8,947 bases of DNA from Pseudomonadota bacterium (GCA_963205285.1 CAUJJQ010000283.1:1-8947); one strand, 5' to 3'. Numbered from the stretch's first letter, positions 1-6,665 are shown. Program-made: numbers and translations. The notes: generated by a model from the sequence alone, not told the origin.

Positions 1-141
1 GCCCGCGCCATTGGGGCCGAGCAGGCCGAAAATCTGCCCCTTGGCAACGCGCAGCGACACGTCGCGCACCGCCTGATAGCTGCCAAAATTTTTGTGAAGC
101 CCCAACGCTTCGAGGACGATTTCCTGCGCCAAACCGGTCAA
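1..141 (-). CDS. ABC transporter ATP-binding protein, N-terminal fragment
   Basis: Only the first 47 codons are present; the rest lies beyond the left edge. The reading frame gives a typical ABC ATPase start: a short beta-strand region ([14 protein letters not shown]), a possible A-loop aromatic (Y22) and the start of the Walker A P-loop, GLLGPNGAG, at residues 39-47. The form [10 protein letters not shown] is common in ABC-2/DrrA-like exporters and LptB-like ATPases, but the substrate cannot be read from this piece. No ATG exists in the frame. I chose a TTG at 139-141, which overlaps the prs stop (TTGA, 4 bases) and suggests translational coupling; a second TTG nine bases downstream is an alternative. 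An in-frame TGA not far upstream rules out a much longer start. It is probably the second gene of a prs operon. Confidence 0.85.
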   Translation of the reverse strand, partial: MTGLAQEIVLEALGLHKNFGSYQAVRDVSLRVAKGQIFGLLGPNGAG

Positions 142-1073
142 TCGAACAGGCTCGACACCGACGTTTCATCGGCGATACGGCGGATCGCTTCGCCCAGCAG
201 AGGGGCGACCGGCAAATAACGTATCTTGTCGCAAAACTCCGCCGCCGCCGACGCTTCGATCGTATCGGTGATGACCATTTTGCGTAAGGCACTGTTCGAA
301 ATCCGTTCGACTGCTTGCCCCGACAATACGCCATGGCTGATGTAAGCGACAACGTCCGACGCGCCCGCCGCTTTCAACGCCTCCGCCGCGTTGCACAAAG
401 TGCCTGCGCTGTCGGCAATATCGTCAATCAAGATGCAGAAACGGTCTTTGACATCGCCGATGATGTTCATCACCTCTGACACACCGGCGCGTTCGCGGCG
501 CTTGTCCACAATGGCGAGCGGCGCATCATCGAGCCGTTTGGCCAACACCCGCGCGCGCACCACCCCGCCGACGTCGGGCGAGACAACGGTCATATTTTTT
601 TCGGCATGGCGGGCCAAAATATCGGCGCTCATCACCGGCGCTGCATAAAGATTGTCGGTCGGGATGTCGAAAAAGCCCTGAATCTGCCCGGCATGCAAAT
701 CAATCGTCAGCACCCTGTCCGCGCCTGCTGTGGTAATCAGATTGGCGACCAGCTTTGCCGAAATGGGCGTGCGCGGGCCGGGTTTCCTGTCCTGCCGGGC
801 ATATCCGAAATAGGGCATGACAGCGGTGATGCGCGCTGCCGATGCACGGCGCAGCGCGTCAATCATAATCAGCAATTCCATCAGATTATCATTCACCGGA
901 TGGCTGGTCGATTGGATGACGAATACATCCTCTCCGCGCACATTTTCGTTCACTTCAACGAAAATCTCATCATCGGCAAAGCGCCGAACGCTCGCCTCGG
1001 TCAACGGCACCGACAGATATTGCGCGACCGCCTGCGCCAAGGGCAGATTGCTGTTGCCTGCGATAATTTTCAT
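138..1073 (-). CDS. prs: Ribose-phosphate pyrophosphokinase (PRPP synthetase)
   Basis: Cytoplasmic enzyme that transfers pyrophosphate from ATP to ribose 5-phosphate, giving PRPP for purine, pyrimidine, histidine, tryptophan and NAD synthesis. The product of 311 residues matches the usual class I length. Visible landmarks are the ATP-site segment GYARQDRK (RQDRK at 93-97), the metal/ATP segment beginning [11 protein letters not shown] with D125 and H127, [12 protein letters not shown], the KRRERAG stretch of the flexible loop, and the PRPP-binding motif DDIADSAGT at 217-225. I start at the ATG at 1073 because [13 protein letters not shown] is the normal family N-terminus; an upstream in-frame ATG at 1133 would add 20 residues with no family character. 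No clear Shine-Dalgarno sequence precedes 1073. It is divergent from nadE and overlaps the ABC ATPase start. Confidence 0.97.
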   Translation of the reverse strand: MKIIAGNSNLPLAQAVAQYLSVPLTEASVRRFADDEIFVEVNENVRGEDVFVIQSTSHPVNDNLMELLIMIDALRRASAARITAVMPYFGYARQDRKPGPRTPISAKLVANLITTAGADRVLTIDLHAGQIQGFFDIPTDNLYAAPVMSADILARHAEKNMTVVSPDVGGVVRARVLAKRLDDAPLAIVDKRRERAGVSEVMNIIGDVKDRFCILIDDIADSAGTLCNAAEALKAAGASDVVAYISHGVLSGQAVERISNSALRKMVITDTIEASAAAEFCDKIRYLPVAPLLGEAIRRIADETSVSSLFD

Positions 1074-1196
1074 TGGTGCGCCCGCTTGCGATTCTGAAGG
1101 TGGAATTGCGCCTTTACCCATGTGCGCGGGCAAGGAAAAGGGGGCGCGAAATCGTCAGCCTTGAAATTTGGGGGAGTGGCCGATGCACGCTGGCCG

Positions 1197-1225
1197 TTGC
1201 ATCACTGGCGCGCTGCCCCTAACCC
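1197..1225 (+). promoter_or_regulatory. Possible nadE promoter (short leader)
   Basis: TTGCAT (1197-1202), a 17-base spacer and TAACCC (1220-1225) form a plausible, weak sigma-70-like pair. The -10 ends six bases before the nadE ATG, so transcription would begin at or next to the start codon. No Shine-Dalgarno sequence is seen in front of nadE, which agrees with a leaderless message. The match is short and could be chance. Confidence 0.3.
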
Positions 1226-1231
1226 GCCTCT

Positions 1232-2896
1232 ATGCAAAATAGCCTCCACATCGTCATGGCACAGACCAGCCAGCGCGTCGGTGACCTTGCCGCCAATATG
1301 GCGATGATGCGCGCGGTGCGCGCGCGCCACCCAGCGGCTGACCTCATCCTCTATCCCGAGTTGCAGTTGGTCGGTTACCCACCCGAAGATTTGGTGCTGA
1401 AACCCGCATTGGCGGAACGGGCGGCCATAATGCTGGACGAATTGGCAGCCGACACCGCAGATGGCGGCTCCGCGATGCTGGTCGGCAGCGTTGAACGCGA
1501 TGATGACGGGCAGCTTTACAACATCATCGCCCTGCTCGACCAAGGGCGGGTGGTCGCACGGCGGCGCAAGCATGACCTGCCCAATTATGGCACGTTTGAT
1601 GAAAAGCGCGTCTTTGCCGCTGGGCCATTGCCCGACCCGGTGCTCTGGCGCGGCATATCCATCGGCCTCCCCATTTGTGAGGATGGCTGGCTGCCCCACG
1701 TCTGCCGCCATCTGGCCGATGCGGGGGCACAATTGTTAATCAGCGTCAACGGCAGTCCCTATGAAATTGACAAGGATGACCGTCGTCTGACGCAAGTGTT
1801 CGCCGCGCGGGTCGCCGAAACCGGCCTGCCGTTGATTTTCCTGAACCGCGTCGGCGGGCAGGATGAGCTGGTTTTTGACGGCTGCTCGTTCATCCTCAAC
1901 GCCGATGGGTCAACCGCGCATCGCCTGCCCGATTGGCAGGAGGTGGAGGTGGCGAGCCATTGGACGCGGGATGCCGATGGCGGCTGGCGTTGTGCGCCGG
2001 GCGGATTGGCGCAATGGGATGTGCACCCCGCCGACCTTTATGCCGCGATGGTCGTGGCGCTGCGCGATTATGTCGATACCAACGGCTTTCCGGGCGTCGT
2101 TCTGGGCATGTCGGGCGGCATTGACAGCGCAATTTGCGCCGCCATCGCCGCCGATGCACTGGGGAGCGAGCGCGTCTGGTGCGTCATGCTGCCCAGCCGC
2201 TTTACCAGCGAGGCCAGCCTGACCGACGCTGCTGCGGCCGCGCAAATGATTGGTTGTCGGCATGACACCATCCCGATTGCCCCAGCGGTTGCAGCGTTTG
2301 ACGAAATGCTGGCGGGCAGCTTTGCGGACCGCGATGTCGATATTGCAGAGGAAAATGTCCAGTCGCGTATTCGCGGGGTCACGCTGATGGCACTGTCGAA
2401 CAAATTTGGCCATATGTTGCTGACAACCGGCAACAAAAGCGAAATGAGCGTTGGTTATGCGACCATTTATGGCGACATGGCGGGCGGATATAACCCCTTA
2501 AAAGACGCCTATAAGACAAGCGTCTTCGCGCTCGCCCGCTGGCGTAACGCGCATGTCCCGCGCCTGTCCAAAAACCCGGTTTTTCCCGTCATGCCCGACG
2601 CTATCATCACCAAGCCGCCTAGCGCCGAACTACGCCCCGACCAAAAGGATGAGGACAGCCTGCCCCCCTATGCCGAGCTCGACCTGATGCTGCACGGCTT
2701 TATTGAGGAGGATTTGAGCGTCGATGCCATTGTCGCGCGCCATGGTTTCGACCGTGATGTTGTGGCGCGGATCGAACGGTTGATTGCAATTGCCGAATAT
2801 AAGCGCCGTCAAGCGCCGCCGGGGGTCAAATTATCGCGCCGCAATTTTGGCCGCGACCGGCGTTACCCCATTACCCATGGGTTTCGTACGGCCTGA
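1232..2896 (+). CDS. nadE: Glutamine-dependent NAD+ synthetase
   Basis: Catalyses the last step of NAD+ synthesis: nicotinic acid adenine dinucleotide plus ATP plus glutamine-derived ammonia gives NAD+. The 554 residues carry the two-domain layout of the glutamine-using form. The N-terminal nitrilase-like amidase domain (about 1-250) has the expected catalytic triad: E43 in YPELQLVGYPPEDL, K113 in RKHDLPNYGTFDEKR and C149 in PICEDGW. The C-terminal synthetase domain has the PP-loop SGGIDS at 294-299, TTGNKSE at 398-404 and the downstream GDMAGGYNPLKD segment. The end (KLSRRNFGRDRRYPIT) is the normal family terminus, so the gene is complete. The ATG at 1232 aligns well (LHIVMAQTSQRVGDLAAN resembles family starts). 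It is divergent from prs, with 158 bases between starts, and its last 66 bases overlap the opposing diguanylate cyclase gene. Confidence 0.98.
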   Translation: MQNSLHIVMAQTSQRVGDLAANMAMMRAVRARHPAADLILYPELQLVGYPPEDLVLKPALAERAAIMLDELAADTADGGSAMLVGSVERDDDGQLYNIIALLDQGRVVARRRKHDLPNYGTFDEKRVFAAGPLPDPVLWRGISIGLPICEDGWLPHVCRHLADAGAQLLISVNGSPYEIDKDDRRLTQVFAARVAETGLPLIFLNRVGGQDELVFDGCSFILNADGSTAHRLPDWQEVEVASHWTRDADGGWRCAPGGLAQWDVHPADLYAAMVVALRDYVDTNGFPGVVLGMSGGIDSAICAAIAADALGSERVWCVMLPSRFTSEASLTDAAAAAQMIGCRHDTIPIAPAVAAFDEMLAGSFADRDVDIAEENVQSRIRGVTLMALSNKFGHMLLTTGNKSEMSVGYATIYGDMAGGYNPLKDAYKTSVFALARWRNAHVPRLSKNPVFPVMPDAIITKPPSAELRPDQKDEDSLPPYAELDLMLHGFIEEDLSVDAIVARHGFDRDVVARIERLIAIAEYKRRQAPPGVKLSRRNFGRDRRYPITHGFRTA

Positions 2897-3997
2897 TTTG
2901 GCGCGCACAGCGACCATCGGGCGCGCCGCCTTGGCCACATAAAGCTGCCTGTCGGCCAGATCGAGCAGGCGCATCGCGTCACAATTGGGGGAAGTGCATT
3001 GCGCCACCCCCGCGCTGGCGCCAATCGCCAGTGTCCGCCCGTCAATGTCAAACGGCCGCGCCAGTTCGATCAGCAGATGATCGACGCGCCGCCGCATTGC
3101 ATCCGCATCCCCCGATGCCAGCAGGGAAAATTCATCTCCGCCCAATCGCGCCAGCAGCGCATCACCCGCCGCGCCGCGCATTCGCGCCGCCACCGCGACC
3201 AGCAATTTATCCCCGACCGCATGGCCAAAACTGTCATTGACCGCCTTGAACCCGTCAAGGTCGATCAGCGCCAAAGCGATTGGACGCGTATCACTTTGTT
3301 CCATCGCCCGATGCAGCGCACGCCGATTGGCAAGGCTGGTGAGCGGATCGCTGTCCGCTTCTATCCGCAATTGATGTTTCAGCATCAGCATCGCCACCAT
3401 CTGGTCATGCTGTTGCAAAATCATCCGCGACAGGAAACAGGCGGCGATGATTTCGACTAGCGCGCTGATCCTGTCCATTTCGCTGCCGAACAGGATGAGC
3501 ACCAGCGCGGTCGGGACCACCGCGAGCGCAAGGTAGAGCAGGGCGGCAATGCGCATCGATGCCAGCGAAAATGCGGCGCTGAGCGATCCCATCGCCATGA
3601 ACAATATGAAATAGGCGCGTGCTTCGGGCGGCGCATAAAACCAACTGCCAATCGCCCAAGCGGTGCAGATCGCGGCTACAGTGGCCGAAATGAAGGTGGC
3701 GCGCTGGTTGATGCGCGCCGAATTGGTCGCATCCGAAATGTCAGGCCGATGTTCCAGCCACCAGAGTAAGCGCACCAGCCCGACCATGGTCACCAATATG
3801 GGGATGCCGGCCCGGAAAATTAACGGCGTGTTCGCGCTGGCGGCCAGCATCGCGGCGATGACCACTGCAATCATCGTCATGTAGAGGAGGGGCACCTGCG
3901 CCTGCAGACGCGCGTGGCGCAACAAATCCACCTCTGCAGCAATTTCTGCCGGAACCGGCGGTAAAACGCGGCTGAGCAAGGTGGGAATAGGGACCAT
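2831..3997 (-). CDS. Membrane-anchored diguanylate cyclase (GGDEF protein)
   Basis: Predicted inner-membrane enzyme making cyclic di-GMP from two GTP. Of 388 residues, about 35-195 form six hydrophobic segments (near 35-54, 58-81, 100-121, 127-149, 150-171, 178-195) with no sensor domain I recognise. The GGDEF domain starts at DPLTSLANRR (217-226), has the metal/GTP region DLDGFKAVND (246-255) and an intact RLGGDEF (active motif 286-290), so it should be catalytically active. The usual inhibitory RxxD site five residues before GGDEF is missing: positions 277 and 280 are both alanine. I start at the ATG at 3997; an ATG at 4099 would add 34 residues that lack family character and nearly reach gltX. 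No good ribosome binding site is seen. The last 21 residues (368-388), past the domain, are encoded inside the nadE 3' end on the other strand. What it senses is unknown. Confidence 0.93.
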   Translation of the reverse strand: MVPIPTLLSRVLPPVPAEIAAEVDLLRHARLQAQVPLLYMTMIAVVIAAMLAASANTPLIFRAGIPILVTMVGLVRLLWWLEHRPDISDATNSARINQRATFISATVAAICTAWAIGSWFYAPPEARAYFILFMAMGSLSAAFSLASMRIAALLYLALAVVPTALVLILFGSEMDRISALVEIIAACFLSRMILQQHDQMVAMLMLKHQLRIEADSDPLTSLANRRALHRAMEQSDTRPIALALIDLDGFKAVNDSFGHAVGDKLLVAVAARMRGAAGDALLARLGGDEFSLLASGDADAMRRRVDHLLIELARPFDIDGRTLAIGASAGVAQCTSPNCDAMRLLDLADRQLYVAKAARPMVAVRAKSGRTKPMGNGVTPVAAKIAAR

Positions 3998-4084
3998 TGG
4001 GGCTGGGGTAACAAAACCAAACAAACAAGCGGTTAACCTCCGAGGGCAAAGCAGTGGGTGTAGGGCTACAAGGCAGCGACAAAA

Positions 4085-4114
4085 TTGCCCCACAGCCATT
4101 TTTCCGGCTATAGG
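4085..4114 (+). promoter_or_regulatory. Likely gltX promoter (near-leaderless)
   Basis: TTGCCC (4085-4090), an 18-base spacer and TATAGG (4109-4114) resemble a sigma-70-type promoter. The ATG at 4123 is only eight bases past the -10, so the transcript would start within a few bases of it. No Shine-Dalgarno sequence is visible there, which fits initiation on a leaderless or nearly leaderless mRNA. Confidence 0.4.
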
Positions 4115-4122
4115 CGCGCGCC

Positions 4123-5460
4123 ATGGCCATTATCACGCGTTTCGCCCCTTCACCCACCGGTCGGCTGCATGTCGGCAATTTGCGCCAAGCCATCCACAAT
4201 TGGCTGTTCGCGCGCCGCCACGGCGGGCAATTCTGGCTGCGTATCGATGATACCGACGCTGCACGCTCGCGTGAGGAATATGTCGATGCGATCCACGCAG
4301 ACCTCGGCTGGCTCGGCCTCGCACCCGATGGGGTCGAACGCCAGTCGGCGCGGATGGCGCGTTACCAGTCGGTGTTTGATCAACTGGTTGCATCGGGGCA
4401 TCTTTACCCCTGTTACGAAAGCGCGGAGGAGCTGGATATTCGGCGCAAAATTCTCCTTTCCCGCTCACTCCCCCCCGTATATGAACGCACATCCTTGATG
4501 CTCAGCGCGGATGAACGCGCCACAAAAGAGGCGTCGGGCATTTCCCCCCATTGGCGTTTCAAGCTGAACCATGATGCGCCGATCATCTGGGATGATGCGG
4601 TGCGCGGCGAACAAAAATTTGACCCCGGCCGCCTGTCCGACCCCGTCGTCCGCCGCGCCGATGGGTCATGGCTCTACCTGTTGCCCAGCGTCATTGATGA
4701 TGCCGATATGCACATCAGCCACGTCATTCGCGGCGAAGACCATGTGTCGAACACGGCGAGCCAGTTGCAGATGTTCGCCGCCATTGGTGCCGCAACCCCC
4801 AGCTTTGCACATACCGCGTTGCTGACGGGGGCGGAGGGGAAATTGTCCAAGCGGCTTGGCGCATTGGGTTGCGATGCCTTTCGCGAAAGCGGGATTGAGC
4901 CAGAGGCGCTGTTTGCAATGCTCGCGCGGCTTGGCACCGCCGACCCGGTCGAACCATTGATTGACCGCGCACCGCTGATCGCCAGTTTTGATTTTGGACG
5001 CTTTGGCCGTGCGCCCGCGCGCTTTGATATGGCAGAGCTGGAGGGGTTGAACGCCCGCATCGTCCACCAATTTAGCCATGAACATGTGGCCGCGCGCCTG
5101 CCCGGCGGGATGGACGCAGCGGCGTGGAATGCCATCCGCCCCAATGTCGCGCATGTTGCAGAGGCGGCGGATTGGTGGGCGGTGGTCGAAGGGCCAATTG
5201 CGGGCGATGGGTTCGATGCCGATGATAAGCCATTTTGCGCCACTGCCGCGCAGTTAGCCGCGCAAATCGATTGGAACGGCGACCCATGGCATGCGCTGAC
5301 CGACGGGTTAAAGGCGACAAGCGGGCGCAAGGGGCGCGGGCTGTTCCTGCCGCTGCGCCGCGCCTTGACCGGGCGTGACCATGGGCCGGACATGGCCGCA
5401 CTGCTGCCGCTGATCGGCCAAGCCCGCGCGGTGGAGCGCCTGCACGCTGCGGCCCGGTAA
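4123..5460 (+). CDS. gltX: Glutamyl-tRNA synthetase, probably second copy
   Basis: Cytoplasmic class I aminoacyl-tRNA synthetase charging tRNA with glutamate. At 445 residues it is full length though shorter than many (about 470), with the reduction in the C-terminal anticodon-binding part. The catalytic fold starts at once with TRFAPSPTGRLHVGNLRQA; the HIGH signature reads HVGN (16-19). Further landmarks are LRIDDTDAARSREEY, the DADMHISHVIRGEDHVSNTASQ segment and a KMSKS-type loop, KLSKR (240-244). The length and full C-terminal region argue against the short glutamyl-Q tRNA(Asp) synthetase. Many alphaproteobacteria, including sphingomonads, carry two GltX proteins, one of which may charge tRNA(Gln) for later amidation by GatCAB; which type this is cannot be settled here. 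The start at 4123 follows a promoter-like sequence directly. It is divergent from the diguanylate cyclase gene and followed by a hairpin. Confidence 0.95.
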   Translation: MAIITRFAPSPTGRLHVGNLRQAIHNWLFARRHGGQFWLRIDDTDAARSREEYVDAIHADLGWLGLAPDGVERQSARMARYQSVFDQLVASGHLYPCYESAEELDIRRKILLSRSLPPVYERTSLMLSADERATKEASGISPHWRFKLNHDAPIIWDDAVRGEQKFDPGRLSDPVVRRADGSWLYLLPSVIDDADMHISHVIRGEDHVSNTASQLQMFAAIGAATPSFAHTALLTGAEGKLSKRLGALGCDAFRESGIEPEALFAMLARLGTADPVEPLIDRAPLIASFDFGRFGRAPARFDMAELEGLNARIVHQFSHEHVAARLPGGMDAAAWNAIRPNVAHVAEAADWWAVVEGPIAGDGFDADDKPFCATAAQLAAQIDWNGDPWHALTDGLKATSGRKGRGLFLPLRRALTGRDHGPDMAALLPLIGQARAVERLHAAAR

Positions 5461-5481
5461 TTCCGGACGGGTACAGCGCGT

Positions 5482-5520
5482 AATCCCTCCCCAGTACGCG
5501 TCGCGGTGGTGGAGGGGTTT
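5482..5520 (+). terminator. Terminator-like hairpin after gltX
   Basis: AATCCCTCC (5482-5490) pairs with GGAGGGGTT (5511-5519), a nine-pair stem with one G-U pair, across a 20-base loop, 22 bases past the gltX stop. Only a short T run follows (GTTT), so the intrinsic terminator is weak. The purine arm and the 12 bases after it (AGGTTCGGGCCA) recur near 6645-6665, so this may also be part of a dispersed repeat. Confidence 0.4.
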
Positions 5521-5600
5521 CAGGTTCGGGCCAAGTCACCAAGAGGTTGCGCCAATCTGCCGACTAAGTGCCTCCCTGCGCAACCGGAGGAGCCTCCTAG

Positions 5601-5684
5601 TATAATGATCCCGCAAAAGCAGGAGCTTAGCTTGGCCCGGCAGGATGTTGCTCCCCGAGCCCCTGCCTGCGCAGGGCTACAATA
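5601..5684. repeat. Small intergenic element with imperfect inverted ends
   Basis: The first 27 bases (5601-5627, beginning TATAATGATCCCGC) and the reverse complement of the last 27 (5658-5684) match at 17 of 27 positions by eye without gaps. Each end also folds on itself: TCCCGC/GCAGGA around AAAA on the left (one mismatch), and AGCCC-TGC/GCA-GGGCT around CTGC on the right (one bulged C). The layout suggests a decayed miniature inverted-repeat element or repeated extragenic palindrome. Copy number in the genome cannot be seen here. Confidence 0.4.
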
Positions 5685-5690
5685 TGTTGT

Positions 5691-5774
5691 CCGTGACTCG
5701 TCTTCGCTCGGCACAAACGGATGAGAGGATAGATCGCCACCCCGTTCGTATCGAGCGTGTCGAGATAGGAACGG
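5691..5774. repeat. Inverted pair of REP-like palindromes
   Basis: Two related units face each other: 5691-5720 (minus orientation) and 5742-5774 (plus orientation), separated by 21 bases. Both share CCGTT(T/C)GT followed by CGAGCG and a second GAG-containing half. The right unit folds as CGTTC/GAACG outside and TATC/GATA inside, with one G-G mismatch between. The shape is that of a REP doublet or BIME-like unit. The pattern with CGAGCG and TCGAGA is one I associate with sphingomonad intergenic DNA; that association is from memory. Confidence 0.5.
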
Positions 5775-5820
5775 ATAACAGCATTTGCTTGAACCTGTCC
5801 CCTTCCCCCAGACACCCCTC

Positions 5821-5849
5821 TTGACTTAAATGATATGTTGTAACATACT
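5821..5849 (+). promoter_or_regulatory. Promoter of the TonB-family gene
   Basis: TTGACT (5821-5826), a 17-base spacer and CATACT (5844-5849) form a good sigma-70-like promoter with an almost consensus -35. Transcription would begin around 5856, about 30 bases before the ATG at 5886. The leader can fold as CCCCG/CGGGG (5857-5861 with 5868-5872) just ahead of the ribosome binding site. A palindrome covers the spacer end and most of the -10. Confidence 0.55.
5834..5847. promoter_or_regulatory. Zur-like palindromic operator
   Basis: TATGTTGTAACATA is a palindrome of two six-base arms around GT, and AAT/ATT extend the symmetry a few bases further out. Its core, ATGTTGTAACAT, differs by one base from ATGTTATAACAT, the core expected of alphaproteobacterial Zur sites. 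It lies between and over the promoter elements, where a bound Fur-superfamily protein would block polymerase. The link to Zur rather than another repressor is inferred. Confidence 0.45.
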
Positions 5850-5885
5850 ATTCCAACCCCGCACGGACGGGGGGGGAGAGAGGAT

Positions 5886-6611
5886 ATGGCGATACCCCTG
5901 TTGATTGCGGCGCAGCGCGCCAGCCATTTGGGCTTTGCAACGCACGCGCCCATGACTGTTCCCAGCGGCTATCAATCGGGCGGTGGCCGTCGCGGCGCGT
6001 CGGCTGGTCTGGCGCTTGGTCTGACCGGGCTGATGCTTGCCGGATTGGCGAGCGCGTTGGTGGTACCAGAAGTCTTTGTACATCGCCCCGGGCACACGAC
6101 GGTCATCAATATTCCGGCCGAACCCGAACCCACAAAAACGCCGCCACCGCCAACCGCAGAAACGCCAACATTGGTTGATACGCCCCGCATCGCCCTGCCG
6201 CCGACCAATTTGGCGCCGCTGGTTGATCCATTCCCCTATACACTGCCCCCGCCGACCGGCACCGGCGACCCCGGCCCGTTAATTGTTCGCCCCGCCGATC
6301 CACCGCCGGTCATCCGTGATCCTGTGTTGATAGGGGCGAGTCGCGACCCGCGCTTTGCCGGTGGCTTTCAGCCGCCCTATCCTGCCGCGCGCCAGCGGGA
6401 GGGGACGCAAGGCAATTGCCGTGTTTCGGTCAACGTCAATGCATCAGGCCGGGTCAATGCGGTGCGCGCGGTGGATTGCCCCGATGATGCATTTTTCCGC
6501 GCGACCGAACGTCAAGCGATGCGCCACTGGCGTTTTCGCCCTGCCACGCGCGACGGGGTGGCGGTGGAAACGACCATCGAACAAAATGTCCGCTTTCAAT
6601 TGGTGGAATGA
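5886..6611 (+). CDS. TonB-family energy transducer
   Basis: Predicted inner-membrane/periplasmic protein that passes proton-motive force from ExbB/ExbD to outer-membrane TonB-dependent receptors. The 241 residues show the expected order: a short cytoplasmic start with positive residues (GGRRG, 32-36), one membrane anchor (about 39-60), a proline-rich periplasmic stretch (about 77-148, with EPEPTKTPPPP and further PPP runs) and a TonB C-terminal domain (about 160-241) with QPPYPAARQREGTQG, the strand CRVSVNVNASGRVNAVRAVDCP and ATERQAMRHWRFRPA. Two cysteines (C178, C198) could pair in the periplasm. AGAGAGGA just before the ATG supports this start; M23 is a possible shorter one. No exbB or exbD lies beside it. 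The promoter carries a Zur-like palindrome, and a siderophore-type receptor begins 1.8 kb downstream. Confidence 0.9.
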   Translation: MAIPLLIAAQRASHLGFATHAPMTVPSGYQSGGGRRGASAGLALGLTGLMLAGLASALVVPEVFVHRPGHTTVINIPAEPEPTKTPPPPTAETPTLVDTPRIALPPTNLAPLVDPFPYTLPPPTGTGDPGPLIVRPADPPPVIRDPVLIGASRDPRFAGGFQPPYPAARQREGTQGNCRVSVNVNASGRVNAVRAVDCPDDAFFRATERQAMRHWRFRPATRDGVAVETTIEQNVRFQLVE

Positions 6612-6628
6612 AGAGCGGCATCACCACC

Positions 6629-6665
6629 CCCCCCCCTTTTTCTAGGGGAGGGAAGGTTCGGGCCA
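6629..6665 (+). terminator. C-run/G-run hairpin after the TonB gene, possibly a repeat copy
   Basis: Eight Cs (6629-6636) can pair with GGGGAGGG (6645-6652), with one mismatch, around an eight-base T-rich loop, 17 bases after the tonB-type stop. No T run follows, so termination would be weak. The G-rich arm is followed by AGGTTCGGGCCA (6654-6665), the same 12 bases found after the gltX hairpin at 5522-5533, which points to a shared dispersed element. Confidence 0.3.

Larger units (their letters stand above)
5461..5885. other. Gene-free region between gltX and the TonB-family gene
   Basis: These 425 bases hold no open frame with protein-family character and no tRNA fold that I could find. They contain, in order, a terminator-like hairpin (5482-5520), an element with imperfect inverted ends (5601-5684), an inverted REP-like pair (5691-5774) and the promoter/operator of the next gene (5821-5849). 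A short open frame at 5506-5724 runs through the repeats and is best dismissed. Confidence 0.7.

Noticed and set aside
606..1097. A 163-codon plus-strand open frame opposite prs
   Set aside because: Antisense to a strongly recognised gene, with low-complexity composition and no motif.
1134..1231. Riboswitch or attenuator between prs and nadE
   Set aside because: I could find no conserved riboswitch core or convincing paired stems in this short divergent gap.
1910..2413. Long minus-strand frames opposite nadE
   Set aside because: The nadE frame carries all catalytic motifs; the opposite frames look like GC-driven shadows.
4674..5393. A 239-codon open frame on the minus strand inside gltX
   Set aside because: It lies wholly opposite a clearly recognised synthetase, is rich in Ser/Ala/Pro/Arg as expected of a GC-rich antisense frame, and shows no family motif.
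5601..5606. A perfect TATAAT that could be a promoter -10
   Set aside because: No acceptable -35 lies 16-18 bases upstream, no gene follows, and the bases form the end of a palindromic element.
5506..5724. A 72-codon open frame between gltX and the TonB-family gene
   Set aside because: It runs through repeat-like hairpins and has no ribosome site or recognisable protein pattern.
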